From positions 1 to 64,000 of the forward strand of contig NZ_LR656178.1 in assembly GCF_902168435.1 (NCBI RefSeq): a stretch of DNA of 64,000 nt. Direction: 5' to 3'. This document shows, piece by piece, positions 35,469 through 43,500 of this stretch. The stretch comes from Bacillus marasmi (GTDB taxonomy: Bacteria > Bacillota > Bacilli > Bacillales > Cytobacillaceae). Each line of letters starts with the position of its first letter. The first letter of the stretch is position 1. Under the pieces are notes generated by a model, which saw only the letters and a program-made list of their open reading frames with translations, was not told the origin of the DNA and made no database searches. The translations under genes and the position numbers were made by a program.

Positions 35469-36214
35469 GAGAAATTGTGAGTGGTCTGAATTGTGACGAG
35501 AAAGAAAAAAGGGAAATTTTCGATGAAATGAAGGATCACTTATTATTATTAAAGCAGGAATATTACAATCAAGGCTTAACTGAAGCTGAAGCAACAGAAA
35601 AAGCATTGGAATGTTTTGGAGAGCAAAGGCAATTAACAAGTGGATTACAGGATTCCATCTTCCCATATTATAAGATTTTAAAGATTGGTTTATGGGTCCT
35701 TTTTGTAATGTACCTTTTATTGATGTCATTTAAGCTACTTTTGGAAAGAATCATTGGTCGAGTTTTCGATTTATTTGTTGAGGGATATGGTTTTAATCGT
35801 TATTTCTTTTATCCAGAAGGTACTAATAGTTTTTTTGATAGGGAAGTCTGGCTAGCTAATTCTAACCTCATCCCGTTTCAAAATACGCTGATTTACATAA
35901 ATGGTTCAGACCGATTCAATTTGGATATTATCATCAACAATACTTTAGGTAATATACTCGTGTTTTTACCATTAGGAATTTTCCTGCCACTTTTATTCAA
36001 AAAGTATCGCTCCTATTCAAACTTATTTCTACACAGTTTACTTTTAAGTCTTTCTATAGAAATCATACAGTTTTCGATGCAAATTGGTCAGTTTGATATT
36101 GATGATATTATTTTAAACACTGTTGGAGCAATTTTAGGCTTACTTATTTATGATATGGTAGTGAAATTGAAAAATTTTGGAAGTGGGAAAATGGTTCACA
36201 AAACAACCAACTGA
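35441..36214 (+). CDS. VanZ-family membrane protein with N-terminal DUF1700-like helical domain
   Basis: The protein of about 257 residues starts at TTG 35441 behind GGAGGGAATGGC. Residues 1-65 form a soluble helical prefix (IDAYIGEIVSGLNCDEKEKREIFDEMKDHL) of the kind found ahead of PadR-controlled membrane proteins. Residues from about 70 have five spans with VanZ signatures: LIPFQNT, NTLGNILVFLPLG and the QFDIDDIILNTVG block. VanZ-like proteins are linked to resistance against glycopeptides and lipopeptides in some species; here the function is not established. Confidence 0.87.
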   Translation: MDKKIDAYIGEIVSGLNCDEKEKREIFDEMKDHLLLLKQEYYNQGLTEAEATEKALECFGEQRQLTSGLQDSIFPYYKILKIGLWVLFVMYLLLMSFKLLLERIIGRVFDLFVEGYGFNRYFFYPEGTNSFFDREVWLANSNLIPFQNTLIYINGSDRFNLDIIINNTLGNILVFLPLGIFLPLLFKKYRSYSNLFLHSLLLSLSIEIIQFSMQIGQFDIDDIILNTVGAILGLLIYDMVVKLKNFGSGKMVHKTTN

Positions 36215-36230
36215 ATGTGAGGTACAGATT

Positions 36231-37298
36231 ATGCTTAGAAATGAAATCACAGAGCTACTACAAATTGACTACCCGATTATTCAAGCACCAATGGCTGGGG
36301 GCGTGACAACTCCAACCTTGGTTGCTGCCGTTTCAAACAACGGGTGTCTCGGAATGTTTGGATCTGGTTATTTAAACGCCGAGCAAACTCGGGAACAAAT
36401 AAAGGAAGCAAAAAAGTTAACTTCTAATCATTTTGGAATAAATTTATTTGTACCTACGCAATTCAGTCAATCCATTGATGAAATCAATCAAGCTAATCTA
36501 TTGTTACAGCCTTTTCGCGAAAAATTAAACATCGCTACTGGAGGAACTAGTAATCTACCTGATTACGAAAGTGCTTCTGAAACATTTCACGAACAGATTA
36601 GAGTAATTATTGAGGAACGTGTTCCAGTATGTTCTTTTACATTTGGAATTCCTTCTTCAGAGGTCATAAGGGAGCTAAAGCAACACAATATCATTGTAAT
36701 CGGGACCGCAACCACTGTGGATGAGGCCATTGAAGTTGAAAAATGCGGAATGGACATGGTCGTTGTACAAGGTTGTGAAGCTGGGGGACATCGAGGGAAT
36801 TTTCTACACGATGTCAAGGAAAGTCAAATCGGCTTAATGTCGCTGATTCCGCAGGTTACAGACAATGTGAACATACCAGTGATTGCAGCTGGCGGAATTA
36901 TGGATGGTAGAGGGTTAAGAGCATCTCTCTGTTTAGGAGCAAAAGCAGTTCAAATGGGAACAGCCTTCTTAACTTGTCAGGAGAGTGGGGCACACAAGCT
37001 TCATAAAGAATCCATTGTTCATGCAGGTGAAGACCAGGCTGTGTTAACTAGAGCTTTTTCTGGTAAATGGGCAAGGGGTATTAAGAATATCTTTATTACG
37101 GAGACTCAAAATCATGAAGCTGCATTTGCGCAATATCCGGTTCAAAATACACTAACTCAAAATATTCGAAAGGCTGCTGCAGCCCAAGGTAATCCGGAGT
37201 TCATGTCACTTTGGTCAGGTCAAAGTCCAAGATTGGCGAAAAGTCAAAGTGTTGAAGAATTGATTAGTAGAATTGTAGCTGAGCTTTTAAAAAAATAA
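36231..37298 (+). CDS. Nitronate monooxygenase family flavoprotein
   Basis: This 355-residue TIM-barrel protein binds FMN and oxidises alkyl nitronates such as propionate 3-nitronate, a toxin. The N-terminal YPIIQAPMAGGVTTPTLVAAVSNNG, the central QGCEAGGHRG and the PVIAAGGIMDGRGL phosphate-binding block are characteristic. The ATG at 36231 follows GAGGTACAGATT. It lies 16 bp after the VanZ-like gene and may be cotranscribed, with no obvious functional link. Confidence 0.92.
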   Translation: MLRNEITELLQIDYPIIQAPMAGGVTTPTLVAAVSNNGCLGMFGSGYLNAEQTREQIKEAKKLTSNHFGINLFVPTQFSQSIDEINQANLLLQPFREKLNIATGGTSNLPDYESASETFHEQIRVIIEERVPVCSFTFGIPSSEVIRELKQHNIIVIGTATTVDEAIEVEKCGMDMVVVQGCEAGGHRGNFLHDVKESQIGLMSLIPQVTDNVNIPVIAAGGIMDGRGLRASLCLGAKAVQMGTAFLTCQESGAHKLHKESIVHAGEDQAVLTRAFSGKWARGIKNIFITETQNHEAAFAQYPVQNTLTQNIRKAAAAQGNPEFMSLWSGQSPRLAKSQSVEELISRIVAELLKK

Positions 37299-37367
37299 TA
37301 ATTTTCTGGTTGATGTAGGTATGCCTCTTGTTGTGGTTTTGTGGAAGATGAGGCATACTGAAGGGCT

Positions 37368-37520
37368 TAAGTTACCTAATTTTTTGATTCGTTGGTAAAG
37401 AGGGCACTTATATGAGGGGTAAGTGACCTATTTTTCATAATCGCAAGAAAAGGGGTCACTTATAGTGGCGATAAGTGACCTATTTTTCAGAATCACCAAA
37501 AAATAATGCACTTATATAGT
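37368..37520. repeat. 52-bp tandem hairpin array (array C, GTCACTTAT family)
   Basis: The right-arm motif TAAGTGACCTATTTTTCA occurs at 37420 and 37472, with a decayed form (TAAGTTACCTAATTTTT) at 37368; steps are exactly 52 bp. Left arms CACTTAT begin at 37405, 37457 and 37509, again at 52 bp. The central unit, GGTCACTTAT-N7-ATAAGTGACC, is a perfect 10-bp stem with a 7-nt loop. There is no gene in this stretch. Confidence 0.93.
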
Positions 37521-37533
37521 TATCAACTATAAA

Positions 37534-37563
37534 CAACAGCGGGGTATAATAACCCCGCTGTTG
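37534..37563. terminator. Strong bidirectional hairpin
   Basis: The 12-bp perfect arms CAACAGCGGGGT and ACCCCGCTGTTG enclose a 6-nt loop. It lies 14 bp behind the scfB stop and probably ends scfB transcription; T-tracts are weak on both strands. Confidence 0.8.
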
Positions 37564-37577
37564 AAATTTAGCTATAT

Positions 37578-38987
37578 TTATCGCTCCCGTACGGCGTCTT
37601 CTTCCGTCTCCATCGCTCTTAGCGACTCATCTACCTTTACCATCATTGAGCATTCAACTCTTTTTTTGAAAATATCGCAGCTAAATGGGTAGGTTCCATT
37701 AAGGGAGCCGGTCGCATGCAAGTTGTTGGCCGGACAACCACCGCTGCAGTACAGCTTTGCCCAGCAATCTTCACAGTCAGGTTTAGAGTAGCAATTGCTT
37801 ACTTTGAATTGAGTTTGTATGTCAGGCTTCGTAATGCCATCCCAGATGTTTCCCATGCTGTATTGTTGGTCTCCGACAAACTGATGACATGGGAAGAGCT
37901 CGCCCCAAGGTGTAACAGCAAGATACTCAGTTCCTGAACCGCAGCCTGTTAGTCTTTTTTGAATACAAGGTCCTTCGGATAGGTCTAGCATGTAATGATA
38001 GAAAGTAAAGCCTTTGCCATTCTTCCCGCGTCTTATCATTTCATTGGCCAGGATTTCATACTGGTTGTATATCTCTGGTAAATCTGCTTCTGTTAGGGCA
38101 TATGGTTCACTTGGGTCGCAAATAACGGGTTCCATTGAGAGTTTATCAAAGCCAAGGTCAGCAATATGGAAAATATCATTAGTAAAATCAACATTGTTGT
38201 GCGTATATGTCCCGCGTACATAATATTCCCGGTCGCCGCGTTTCTTAACAAATTCTTTAAATTTAGGAACGATATGTTCATAACTGCCTTTTCCTGTTAC
38301 GGTCATGCGGAGATGGTCATGGACTTCTTTACGACCATCAAGGCTTAAGACAACATTGTACATTTCCTTATTTAAAAACTCAGTTACTTCATCATTTAGG
38401 AGCATCCCATTTGTGGTAAACGTAAAGCGGAATCTCTTTTTAAACGCTACTTCCTTACTCCTTGCGTACGCCACGATCTGCTTTACAACATTCCAAGCCA
38501 TTAAGGGTTCGCCACCAAAGAAGTCGATATCTAGATTTCGGTGTGGTCCAGAGTTTTCCAACAAGTAATCAATCGCTCTTTTTCCAACCTCAAAGCTCAT
38601 AATGGCACGATCACCATTATATTTGCCTTGACTAGCGAAGCAGTAATCACAGGAAAGATTACAAGTATGCGCAACATTAAAGCAAAGGGCCTTAAGGTAG
38701 GTTTGACGTTTGGTGAGATCAACTGATAAATTTTTATATTCATCCTCAGTGAAAAGCTGTCCATCGGCTTTTAGCTCTTCAACTGCAGCAATCGTTTCGC
38801 GAATTTCGTGAACTGTAATAGACTCGTTATCAGCATGTTTTGCAAGCATTTTTGTGATGATATCATCTGCTGAATGATTTTCGAAAAGTGCAATAATGTC
38901 ATAGGCAAGGTCATCGACAACATGGACGGACCCACTATATGTATCAAGAACAATATTGTAGCCATTTAGTTGATATTGATGAATCAT
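37578..38987 (-). CDS. scfB: SCIFF peptide maturase, radical SAM thioether-forming enzyme
   Basis: The 469-residue enzyme has an N-terminal peptide-binding (PqqD-like) region (about 1-90), the radical SAM motif C109-x3-C113-x2-C116 (CNLSCDYC) and a cysteine-rich C-terminal SPASM region: GPCIQKRLTGCGSG, FPCHQF, CYSKPDCEDCWAKLYCSGGC and FSCDIF. It matches the maturase that installs Cys-derived thioether links in SCIFF ranthipeptides. The precursor gene lies 75 bp upstream, with a terminator-like hairpin between them. The ribosome binding site AAAAGGAGC is 12 bp from the ATG, which is long and may limit expression. Confidence 0.95.
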   Translation of the reverse strand: MIHQYQLNGYNIVLDTYSGSVHVVDDLAYDIIALFENHSADDIITKMLAKHADNESITVHEIRETIAAVEELKADGQLFTEDEYKNLSVDLTKRQTYLKALCFNVAHTCNLSCDYCFASQGKYNGDRAIMSFEVGKRAIDYLLENSGPHRNLDIDFFGGEPLMAWNVVKQIVAYARSKEVAFKKRFRFTFTTNGMLLNDEVTEFLNKEMYNVVLSLDGRKEVHDHLRMTVTGKGSYEHIVPKFKEFVKKRGDREYYVRGTYTHNNVDFTNDIFHIADLGFDKLSMEPVICDPSEPYALTEADLPEIYNQYEILANEMIRRGKNGKGFTFYHYMLDLSEGPCIQKRLTGCGSGTEYLAVTPWGELFPCHQFVGDQQYSMGNIWDGITKPDIQTQFKVSNCYSKPDCEDCWAKLYCSGGCPANNLHATGSLNGTYPFSCDIFKKRVECSMMVKVDESLRAMETEEDAVRER

Positions 38988-39013
38988 GATGTAGTATTAA
39001 GCTCCTTTTGAAC

Positions 39014-39047
39014 AAAAAATTGCCGCCCAGCTGGTTCAGCAAGGCGG
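39014..39047 (-). terminator. Hairpin with T-tract between scfA and scfB
   Basis: On the minus strand CCGCC and GGCGG flank an inner GCTG/CAGC stem, followed by a run of six T. Partial termination here would give more precursor peptide mRNA than maturase mRNA. Confidence 0.75.
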
Positions 39048-39062
39048 TATGGTAGGTGATGC

Positions 39063-39212
39063 CTAGTTCTGTAATGAATTTTCGCACTTTTGGTTAGCGA
39101 CACCGCAAGAAGTTTTGCAGGCTGACTGACAAGAAGTTTGGCATGCGCCACAGCCACCGTGCTTCACTGTGTCAATCAATTTACGAGTACTAAGTGTTAC
39201 GATTCTTTTCAT
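39063..39212 (-). CDS. scfA: SCIFF ranthipeptide precursor (six cysteines in forty-five residues)
   Basis: A 49-residue frame starts at ATG 39212 behind AAAGGAGTCTTACATA. It encodes a leader (MKRIVTLSTRKLIDTVKHGG) and a cysteine-rich core with C21, C24, C28, C32, C36 and C43, each spaced as in SCIFF peptides (core GACQTSCQSACKTSCG). It is the substrate of the radical SAM maturase directly downstream. SCIFF is nearly universal in Clostridia and unusual in Bacilli; its role is debated, with proposals around signalling. The gene is easily missed because of its length. Confidence 0.95.
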   Translation of the reverse strand: MKRIVTLSTRKLIDTVKHGGCGACQTSCQSACKTSCGVANQKCENSLQN

Positions 39213-39232
39213 TATGTAAGACTCCTTTTAAA

Positions 39233-39275
39233 AAAGTGTTTATAGATTGTGAGATGGTTGCTCACAATCTATAAA
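39233..39275 (-). terminator. Terminator-like hairpin in the scfA leader
   Basis: The 15-bp perfect arms (39239-39253 and 39261-39275) enclose a 7-nt loop. On the minus strand they are followed by CACTTTTTT and then directly by the scfA ribosome binding site. The promoter at 39290-39318 lies before it, so transcripts of scfA must pass it. It looks like an attenuator or a 5' stabilising hairpin. Confidence 0.85.
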
Positions 39276-39289
39276 GTTATGTCAGCATA

Positions 39290-39318
39290 ATTCTAGCAAT
39301 GCCTAGATGTGCAGTCAA
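39290..39318 (-). promoter_or_regulatory. Sigma-A-type promoter of scfA
   Basis: On the minus strand TTGACT (39318-39313), a 17-bp spacer and TAGAAT (39295-39290) precede the leader hairpin. Spacing and matches are near optimal. Confidence 0.75.
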
Positions 39319-39392
39319 TTCATCACAGGGTGAGACGGACATGTTTCTAGTATGTTAGCATAAAAGAGTCATAGAATATTCAAAGAATGTCT

Positions 39393-39950
39393 TTACATTG
39401 AGGAATATGATGTTAAAAACTGCACTGTTGAAACAACGGTTGCAAACTTTCCATTTAAAGCTGCGATAAAGGATTGGTGGACTTGTTTGGCTGGTATTAT
39501 CTCGTTCTTATAAACCAAATCTCTGGTCGCGCACGCATCTTCAATTAGGATTATTTCAAATCCGTGTTCACGTCCTGCCCGAACGGTTGAATCAATACAC
39601 ATATGAGTCATCATTCCGCAAATCACTAATTTGTTAATTCCTTTTTTGGTAAGCCTTGAAAATAAGTCAGTCCCTAGAAAACTATTCGGAGTATGTTTAA
39701 TTATGATGGCTTCCGAATTTAACGGAAAGACAGATTTGTGAATATGAACTCCATTTGTTTCAGGAAGGAAAAATCCTACTTTAGGGTCCAATGAAACATG
39801 TTGAATGTGAAAGATATCTTGATTTTTTGCTCTAAATCGATTTAAGACAGCGCGTGCATTCTCCGTAGCAGCTAATGATTCATGTAGCTCCATTTTTCCA
39901 TTTTGAAAATAATCGTTTTGAATATCAATTAAAACAAGGGCAGTACACAT
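39393..39950 (-). CDS. Isochorismatase-like cysteine hydrolase
   Basis: The 185-residue protein belongs to the isochorismatase fold with the triad D9 (LVLIDIQNDY), K85 (IIIKHTPNSF) and C118 (GMMTHMCIDSTVRAG). The Cys marks it as an amidase/nicotinamidase-like hydrolase rather than a true isochorismatase. The ATG at 39950 is behind GAGGAGGACAAAAA; a longer frame from 40037 crosses the promoter region and is rejected. It is divergent from an Lrp-type regulator, which probably controls it. Confidence 0.9.
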   Translation of the reverse strand: MCTALVLIDIQNDYFQNGKMELHESLAATENARAVLNRFRAKNQDIFHIQHVSLDPKVGFFLPETNGVHIHKSVFPLNSEAIIIKHTPNSFLGTDLFSRLTKKGINKLVICGMMTHMCIDSTVRAGREHGFEIILIEDACATRDLVYKNEIIPAKQVHQSFIAALNGKFATVVSTVQFLTSYSSM

Positions 39951-40004
39951 TTTTTGTCCTCCTCGTGATTGGAATAGGTATAATAATATGATAAAGAAAA
40001 TTGC

Positions 40005-40021
40005 GACTATTAACGATAGTC
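40005..40021. promoter_or_regulatory. Dyad between divergent hydrolase and Lrp genes
   Basis: GACTAT-N5-ATAGTC is a perfect 6-bp-arm dyad in the 121-bp region shared by the two genes. It is a candidate Lrp-family operator. A TATAAT-like box is at 39979 on the plus strand. Confidence 0.5.
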
Positions 40022-40071
40022 TGACGAAACGAATCATGCTTTATTATTTTCATGATGAAAGGATTTTGCAA

Positions 40072-40506
40072 ATGGTGCTGGATGAAATTGATTTTCAAAT
40101 CATACGGATATTGGCCGGTAATTCACGTGTTCAATGGAAGGAAATCGGTGATAAGATTCATATGACTGGACAGGCAGTGGGAAATCGAATCAAAAAACTT
40201 GAAGACCAAGATGTAATTAGAGGTTATACGGTTTTGCTTGATACAATGAAAATGGGCATTACTTATACTGCGTTTGTAACAGTCTTCATGAAGACGAATT
40301 ACCATGGCGCTTTTCTTAATTTTATTGAAAAAAGTAGGGAAGTAGTAGAGGCCCATAAAATATCTGGAGAAGGATGTTTTTTGCTAAAAGTGATGATTCA
40401 TGAGCAAGAACAATTAAATGAATTCCTCAATAATATCATTATGTATGGGAATTATAAAATCAATCTCTCGATTCAAACGATTAAGGAGTCAAATTTACCC
40501 ATTTAA
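40072..40506 (+). CDS. Lrp/AsnC-family transcriptional regulator
   Basis: The 144-residue protein has an N-terminal helix-turn-helix (LDEIDFQIIRILAGNSRVQWKEIG, TGQAVGNRIKKLEDQDVI) and a C-terminal RAM domain. The ATG at 40072 lies behind GAAAGGATTTTGCAA. Lrp proteins sense amino acids or related molecules. The divergent neighbour suggests control of the cysteine hydrolase. Confidence 0.9.
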   Translation: MVLDEIDFQIIRILAGNSRVQWKEIGDKIHMTGQAVGNRIKKLEDQDVIRGYTVLLDTMKMGITYTAFVTVFMKTNYHGAFLNFIEKSREVVEAHKISGEGCFLLKVMIHEQEQLNEFLNNIIMYGNYKINLSIQTIKESNLPI

Positions 40507-40657
40507 TCGATATTAACAATAATTTTATTATGTAAACTAAATTCCTATTGCAAATACTAATGTTTGAAAAAATTAACAATTATTCCATATCAGAGAATAT
40601 AACATTGTTATAATTTATATTTGATGAACTAGTAACTATCATTAAGGGGCTGATGGC

Positions 40658-40834
40658 ATGAATAATATTCTAAATACCGTTTATCTCTTTATCCTTGGAA
40701 TCGTCGCAATTTATACGCAAGAAATTGTAACATTTGTTATGTTAGGAGTAATTCTAATTGCCCTGAACAATATTAATAAGACACTTAAAGAAATACTCAT
40801 GGTGCAAAAACAAAATAAAAATGAGCAAGAATGA
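40658..40834 (+). CDS. Small membrane protein, 58 residues
   Basis: The frame begins at ATG 40658 behind AAGGGGCTGATGGC. It encodes two hydrophobic stretches (about 5-18 and 22-38) and a Lys/Asn/Gln-rich tail. A terminator overlaps the stop codon, which supports a genuine gene. No family is recognised. Confidence 0.65.
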   Translation: MNNILNTVYLFILGIVAIYTQEIVTFVMLGVILIALNNINKTLKEILMVQKQNKNEQE

Positions 40835-40880
40835 GGGGCTGACCAAGCCAAGGTCAACTCCTCATTCTTGATGTTTTTTT
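40826..40880 (+). terminator. Rho-independent terminator overlapping a stop codon
   Basis: CAAGAATGAG and CTCATTCTTG are 10-bp perfect outer arms, with an inner CTGACC/GGTCA pairing, followed by eight T. Confidence 0.88.
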
Positions 40881-41071
40881 TCAATTCATTTATGTTTTTG
40901 ACTGAAACTGAAATTCACAAACTTACAAAACAGATGAAGGTACAGATTACGATCCTTGTTATCTTTTCGAGCATGATCATACACCTCTAGGATTTCAGTT
41001 TTAATACTTCCATCATAAAAGGTGTTTATTAAGCCTGTTTAATACAATTGTTAAATTGATATTAATCGTAG

Positions 41072-41353
41072 TTAAAACGTGGCAACTTCAGGATTGGCTA
41101 AAGAATCATAAGTAAATAAATTATATGTTTCGAGCTTTTCTAATTCATTGGCATACTGAATGATTTCGTCTTTGCGCACCTGAAACATTCTTTTGCCATG
41201 CATTTTACCACCAAACCAACCTTTTTTAGCTCCATTTAGTATTTTTACATAATGGCTCTGATTATCATCGATAATTCCTAATTTATTTATAACAATTTTA
41301 CTTGCTGTAGGTATCGTAATATATCCATGGTCTAAGTGATAGTTTCTACTCAT
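41072..41353 (-). CDS. Small protein of unknown function, 93 residues
   Basis: It starts at ATG 41353 behind GGAGGTTTACA. The sequence is basic and contains GAKKGWFGGKMHGKRMFQVRKDEIIQYA, suggesting a small nucleic-acid- or protein-binding fold. No family is recognised. The 237 bp downstream hold only a start-less frame described in the rejected list. Confidence 0.65.
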   Translation of the reverse strand: MSRNYHLDHGYITIPTASKIVINKLGIIDDNQSHYVKILNGAKKGWFGGKMHGKRMFQVRKDEIIQYANELEKLETYNLFTYDSLANPEVATF

Positions 41354-41477
41354 TGTAAACCTCCAAAATATCCCTTTTTTCTATTTTTTATGTACTCAGT
41401 CAGGTTTTTATTACAAAGAAATTGAAATTTATAGTTATCTAAAATCATGATGAAGTAATGGAAGGAGGTATTGAAAG

Positions 41478-42272
41478 ATGATAAGAAGACTTACTAACTA
41501 TGATCATAGTATCTGCCTAAAGCTACTTACAGAGAAGTGTGCAGAAAATCTATTTATCATTGGCGATATAGAAATTTATGGTTATGATCAAGATTTTCAA
41601 AAATTATGGGGCGACTTTAATGAGAAGGGTAAACTGATTGCTGTATTACTAAAGTATGAGGAAAATTATATCCCCTTTGCAGTCGAACCATTTGATGCTT
41701 TAAGCTTCGCGAAAATTATGATGAATGATCCTGAATTCAAAATGATGTCAGGTCTAAGAGAAATCACTGAAAAAATTGAAGTATATATAACGAAATCCCT
41801 TATCAGTAAACGGCAAACGTACTACTCAAAGTGTACATACTTGAAGGAAGGAGACGAAGTTGTTGATGTTACTGATGTGAAAGCAGCAACAGTCCAAGAT
41901 GCTCCTGCCCTTGTCCAAATGATAAATTCAGTTCCAGAGTTCGGTAATTCAAGTCTAACTTTAGCAAGAAAATTAAGAGAAATGAATGATGGAACCTCTC
42001 GATCCGTATTTATAGAAGTGGATGGAAAAATAGTTTCAACCGCTTCAACAGCAGCAGAAAATTCTTTGTCTGCGATGGTTGTCGCTGTTGCTACATTAAA
42101 CGACTATAAAAAACTAGGTTTTGCGACCAAATGTATGGTGCAACTATGCAGAACATTATTACAAGAAGGGAAGGAAGTATGCCTTTTTTATGATAATCCT
42201 GCAGCAGGTAACATATATAAACGAATCGGCTTTGAAGACATTGGCTTTTGGATGATGTATTCATACGAATAA
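41478..42272 (+). CDS. GNAT-family N-acetyltransferase
   Basis: The C-terminal 130 residues of this 264-residue protein have the GNAT pattern: SVFIEVDGKIVSTAST, a strand ending AVVAVATL, then LGFATKCMVQLCRTLLQEG and the FYDNPAAGNIYKRIGFEDIG block that binds acetyl-CoA. The N-terminal half is unlike the usual fold and may bind the acceptor. The usual R/QxxGxG/A motif is reduced to K-K-L-G-F-A. The ATG is behind GGAAGGAGGTATTGAAAG. Confidence 0.85.
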   Translation: MIRRLTNYDHSICLKLLTEKCAENLFIIGDIEIYGYDQDFQKLWGDFNEKGKLIAVLLKYEENYIPFAVEPFDALSFAKIMMNDPEFKMMSGLREITEKIEVYITKSLISKRQTYYSKCTYLKEGDEVVDVTDVKAATVQDAPALVQMINSVPEFGNSSLTLARKLREMNDGTSRSVFIEVDGKIVSTASTAAENSLSAMVVAVATLNDYKKLGFATKCMVQLCRTLLQEGKEVCLFYDNPAAGNIYKRIGFEDIGFWMMYSYE

Positions 42273-42360
42273 TGTTTAAGGCCTGTCCAAGTATTTTTGT
42301 ATGTTTTAATAAAAAATAATGTTGTTAAGGATTTGATTATGAAAAGGCAGGTGTCAATGA

Positions 42361-42915
42361 ATGTTAACAGAAAAACAAAAAATGCTAAATGGAGAGCTTT
42401 ACAATGCAGCAGATCCTGAGTTAGTAAAAGAAAGAATAAATGCTCGAAGATTAACAAGATTATATAATCAAACACTTGAGACGGATAAGGATAGAAGATT
42501 GGAGTTGCTAAAAGAGTTGTTTGGTTCAACAGGAAATAACATTTTTATTGAACCAACCTTTCGCTGTGACTATGGCTATAATATCCATGTTGGTGAAAAT
42601 TTTTATGCCAATTATGATTGTGTTTTACTTGATGTATGTGAAATTCGAATTGGTGAAAATTGTTTACTAGCTCCTGGCGTGCATATTTACACAGCCACGC
42701 ATCCACTCGATGCAAAAGAACGAATGACAGGTGCGGAGTCTGGAGCAAAAGTAACGATTGGTGATAATGTTTGGATTGGTGGAAGAGCCGTTATTAACCC
42801 TGGGATAAAAATCGGAAATAATGTTGTCATTGCTTCTGGAGCGGTGGTGACTAAAGACATACCTGATGGTGTTTTGGTAGGTGGAAATCCCGCAAAAATA
42901 ATTAAACATATCTAG
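42361..42915 (+). CDS. maa: Maltose O-acetyltransferase-type hexapeptide transferase
   Basis: The 184-residue protein has the Maa N-terminal segment ([21 protein letters not shown]) and a left-handed beta-helix with hexapeptide repeats; the catalytic His is in YTATHPLD. Members acetylate maltose, glucose or galactosides using acetyl-CoA. The ATG follows AGGTG by 8 bp. A terminator follows. Confidence 0.92.
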   Translation: MLTEKQKMLNGELYNAADPELVKERINARRLTRLYNQTLETDKDRRLELLKELFGSTGNNIFIEPTFRCDYGYNIHVGENFYANYDCVLLDVCEIRIGENCLLAPGVHIYTATHPLDAKERMTGAESGAKVTIGDNVWIGGRAVINPGIKIGNNVVIASGAVVTKDIPDGVLVGGNPAKIIKHI

Positions 42916-42922
42916 ATGAAAG

Positions 42923-42954
42923 AGGGCAATTCTCCCCGGTTGAATTGCCTTTTT
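42923..42954 (+). terminator. Rho-independent terminator
   Basis: GGCAATTC and GAATTGCC (8-bp perfect arms, 9-nt loop) are followed by five T. Confidence 0.9.
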
Positions 42955-42970
42955 CATATGAAGCAGCTAC

Positions 42971-43366
42971 TTAAACCATTTTCACATAAAAGGATCTTGT
43001 GCGCGGACCGTCAAACTCACAAAAATAAATACCTTGCCAAGTGCCGAGCAGTAGTTGTCCATCCGTTACGATGATATGCTGTGAAGCGCCAACTGTGCAG
43101 GCTTTCATATGTGCGGCAGTATTACCTTCCATATGGCGGTCTTGCTCAAGATGCCATGGAAACAGCTCATCAAAGCGACGTATCATATCAGTTTTAACAT
43201 CAGGATCCGCATTTTCGTTTATGGTGATTCCTGCGGTTGTGTGGGGGCAGTATACAATAAGAGCACCATCCATTAAATTGTTTTCATAGATGAATTCTTC
43301 TACTTGACGGGTTATTTCTATCATTTGATCTCTTTTTGTCGTTTTTATCGAGAATTTTTTGAGCAT
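42971..43366 (-). CDS. YjbQ family protein (secondary thiamine-phosphate synthase type)
   Basis: The 131-residue protein has the YjbQ/UPF0047 signatures: [36 protein letters not shown] and [20 protein letters not shown]. Members show weak thiamine-phosphate synthase activity; the physiological role is unclear. The ATG at 43366 is behind AAAGGAAGATGAAA; a longer frame to 43486 has no ribosome binding site. Confidence 0.92.
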   Translation of the reverse strand: MLKKFSIKTTKRDQMIEITRQVEEFIYENNLMDGALIVYCPHTTAGITINENADPDVKTDMIRRFDELFPWHLEQDRHMEGNTAAHMKACTVGASQHIIVTDGQLLLGTWQGIYFCEFDGPRTRSFYVKMV

Positions 43367-43500
43367 TTTCATCTTCCTTTTTTGAAAATATTTTAGCATA
43401 TGTTGGCTGGGGAATGCAGAAAGAAGAAAGATGAATAGACCTCGGTCAAATTCCGAGGTCATATTTTTTGATCTTAGTATATTCATTAATAAAATATTGT

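Noticed and set aside
37716-38726. Plus-strand open frames opposite scfB
   Set aside because: They are shadows of the radical SAM gene; they lack ribosome binding sites and their products look random.
40886-41038. Minus-strand open stretch of about 51 codons (protein-like TFYDGSIKTEILEVYDHARK)
   Set aside because: The frame has no start codon after the upstream stop. It may be a gene remnant, but I cannot support a gene.
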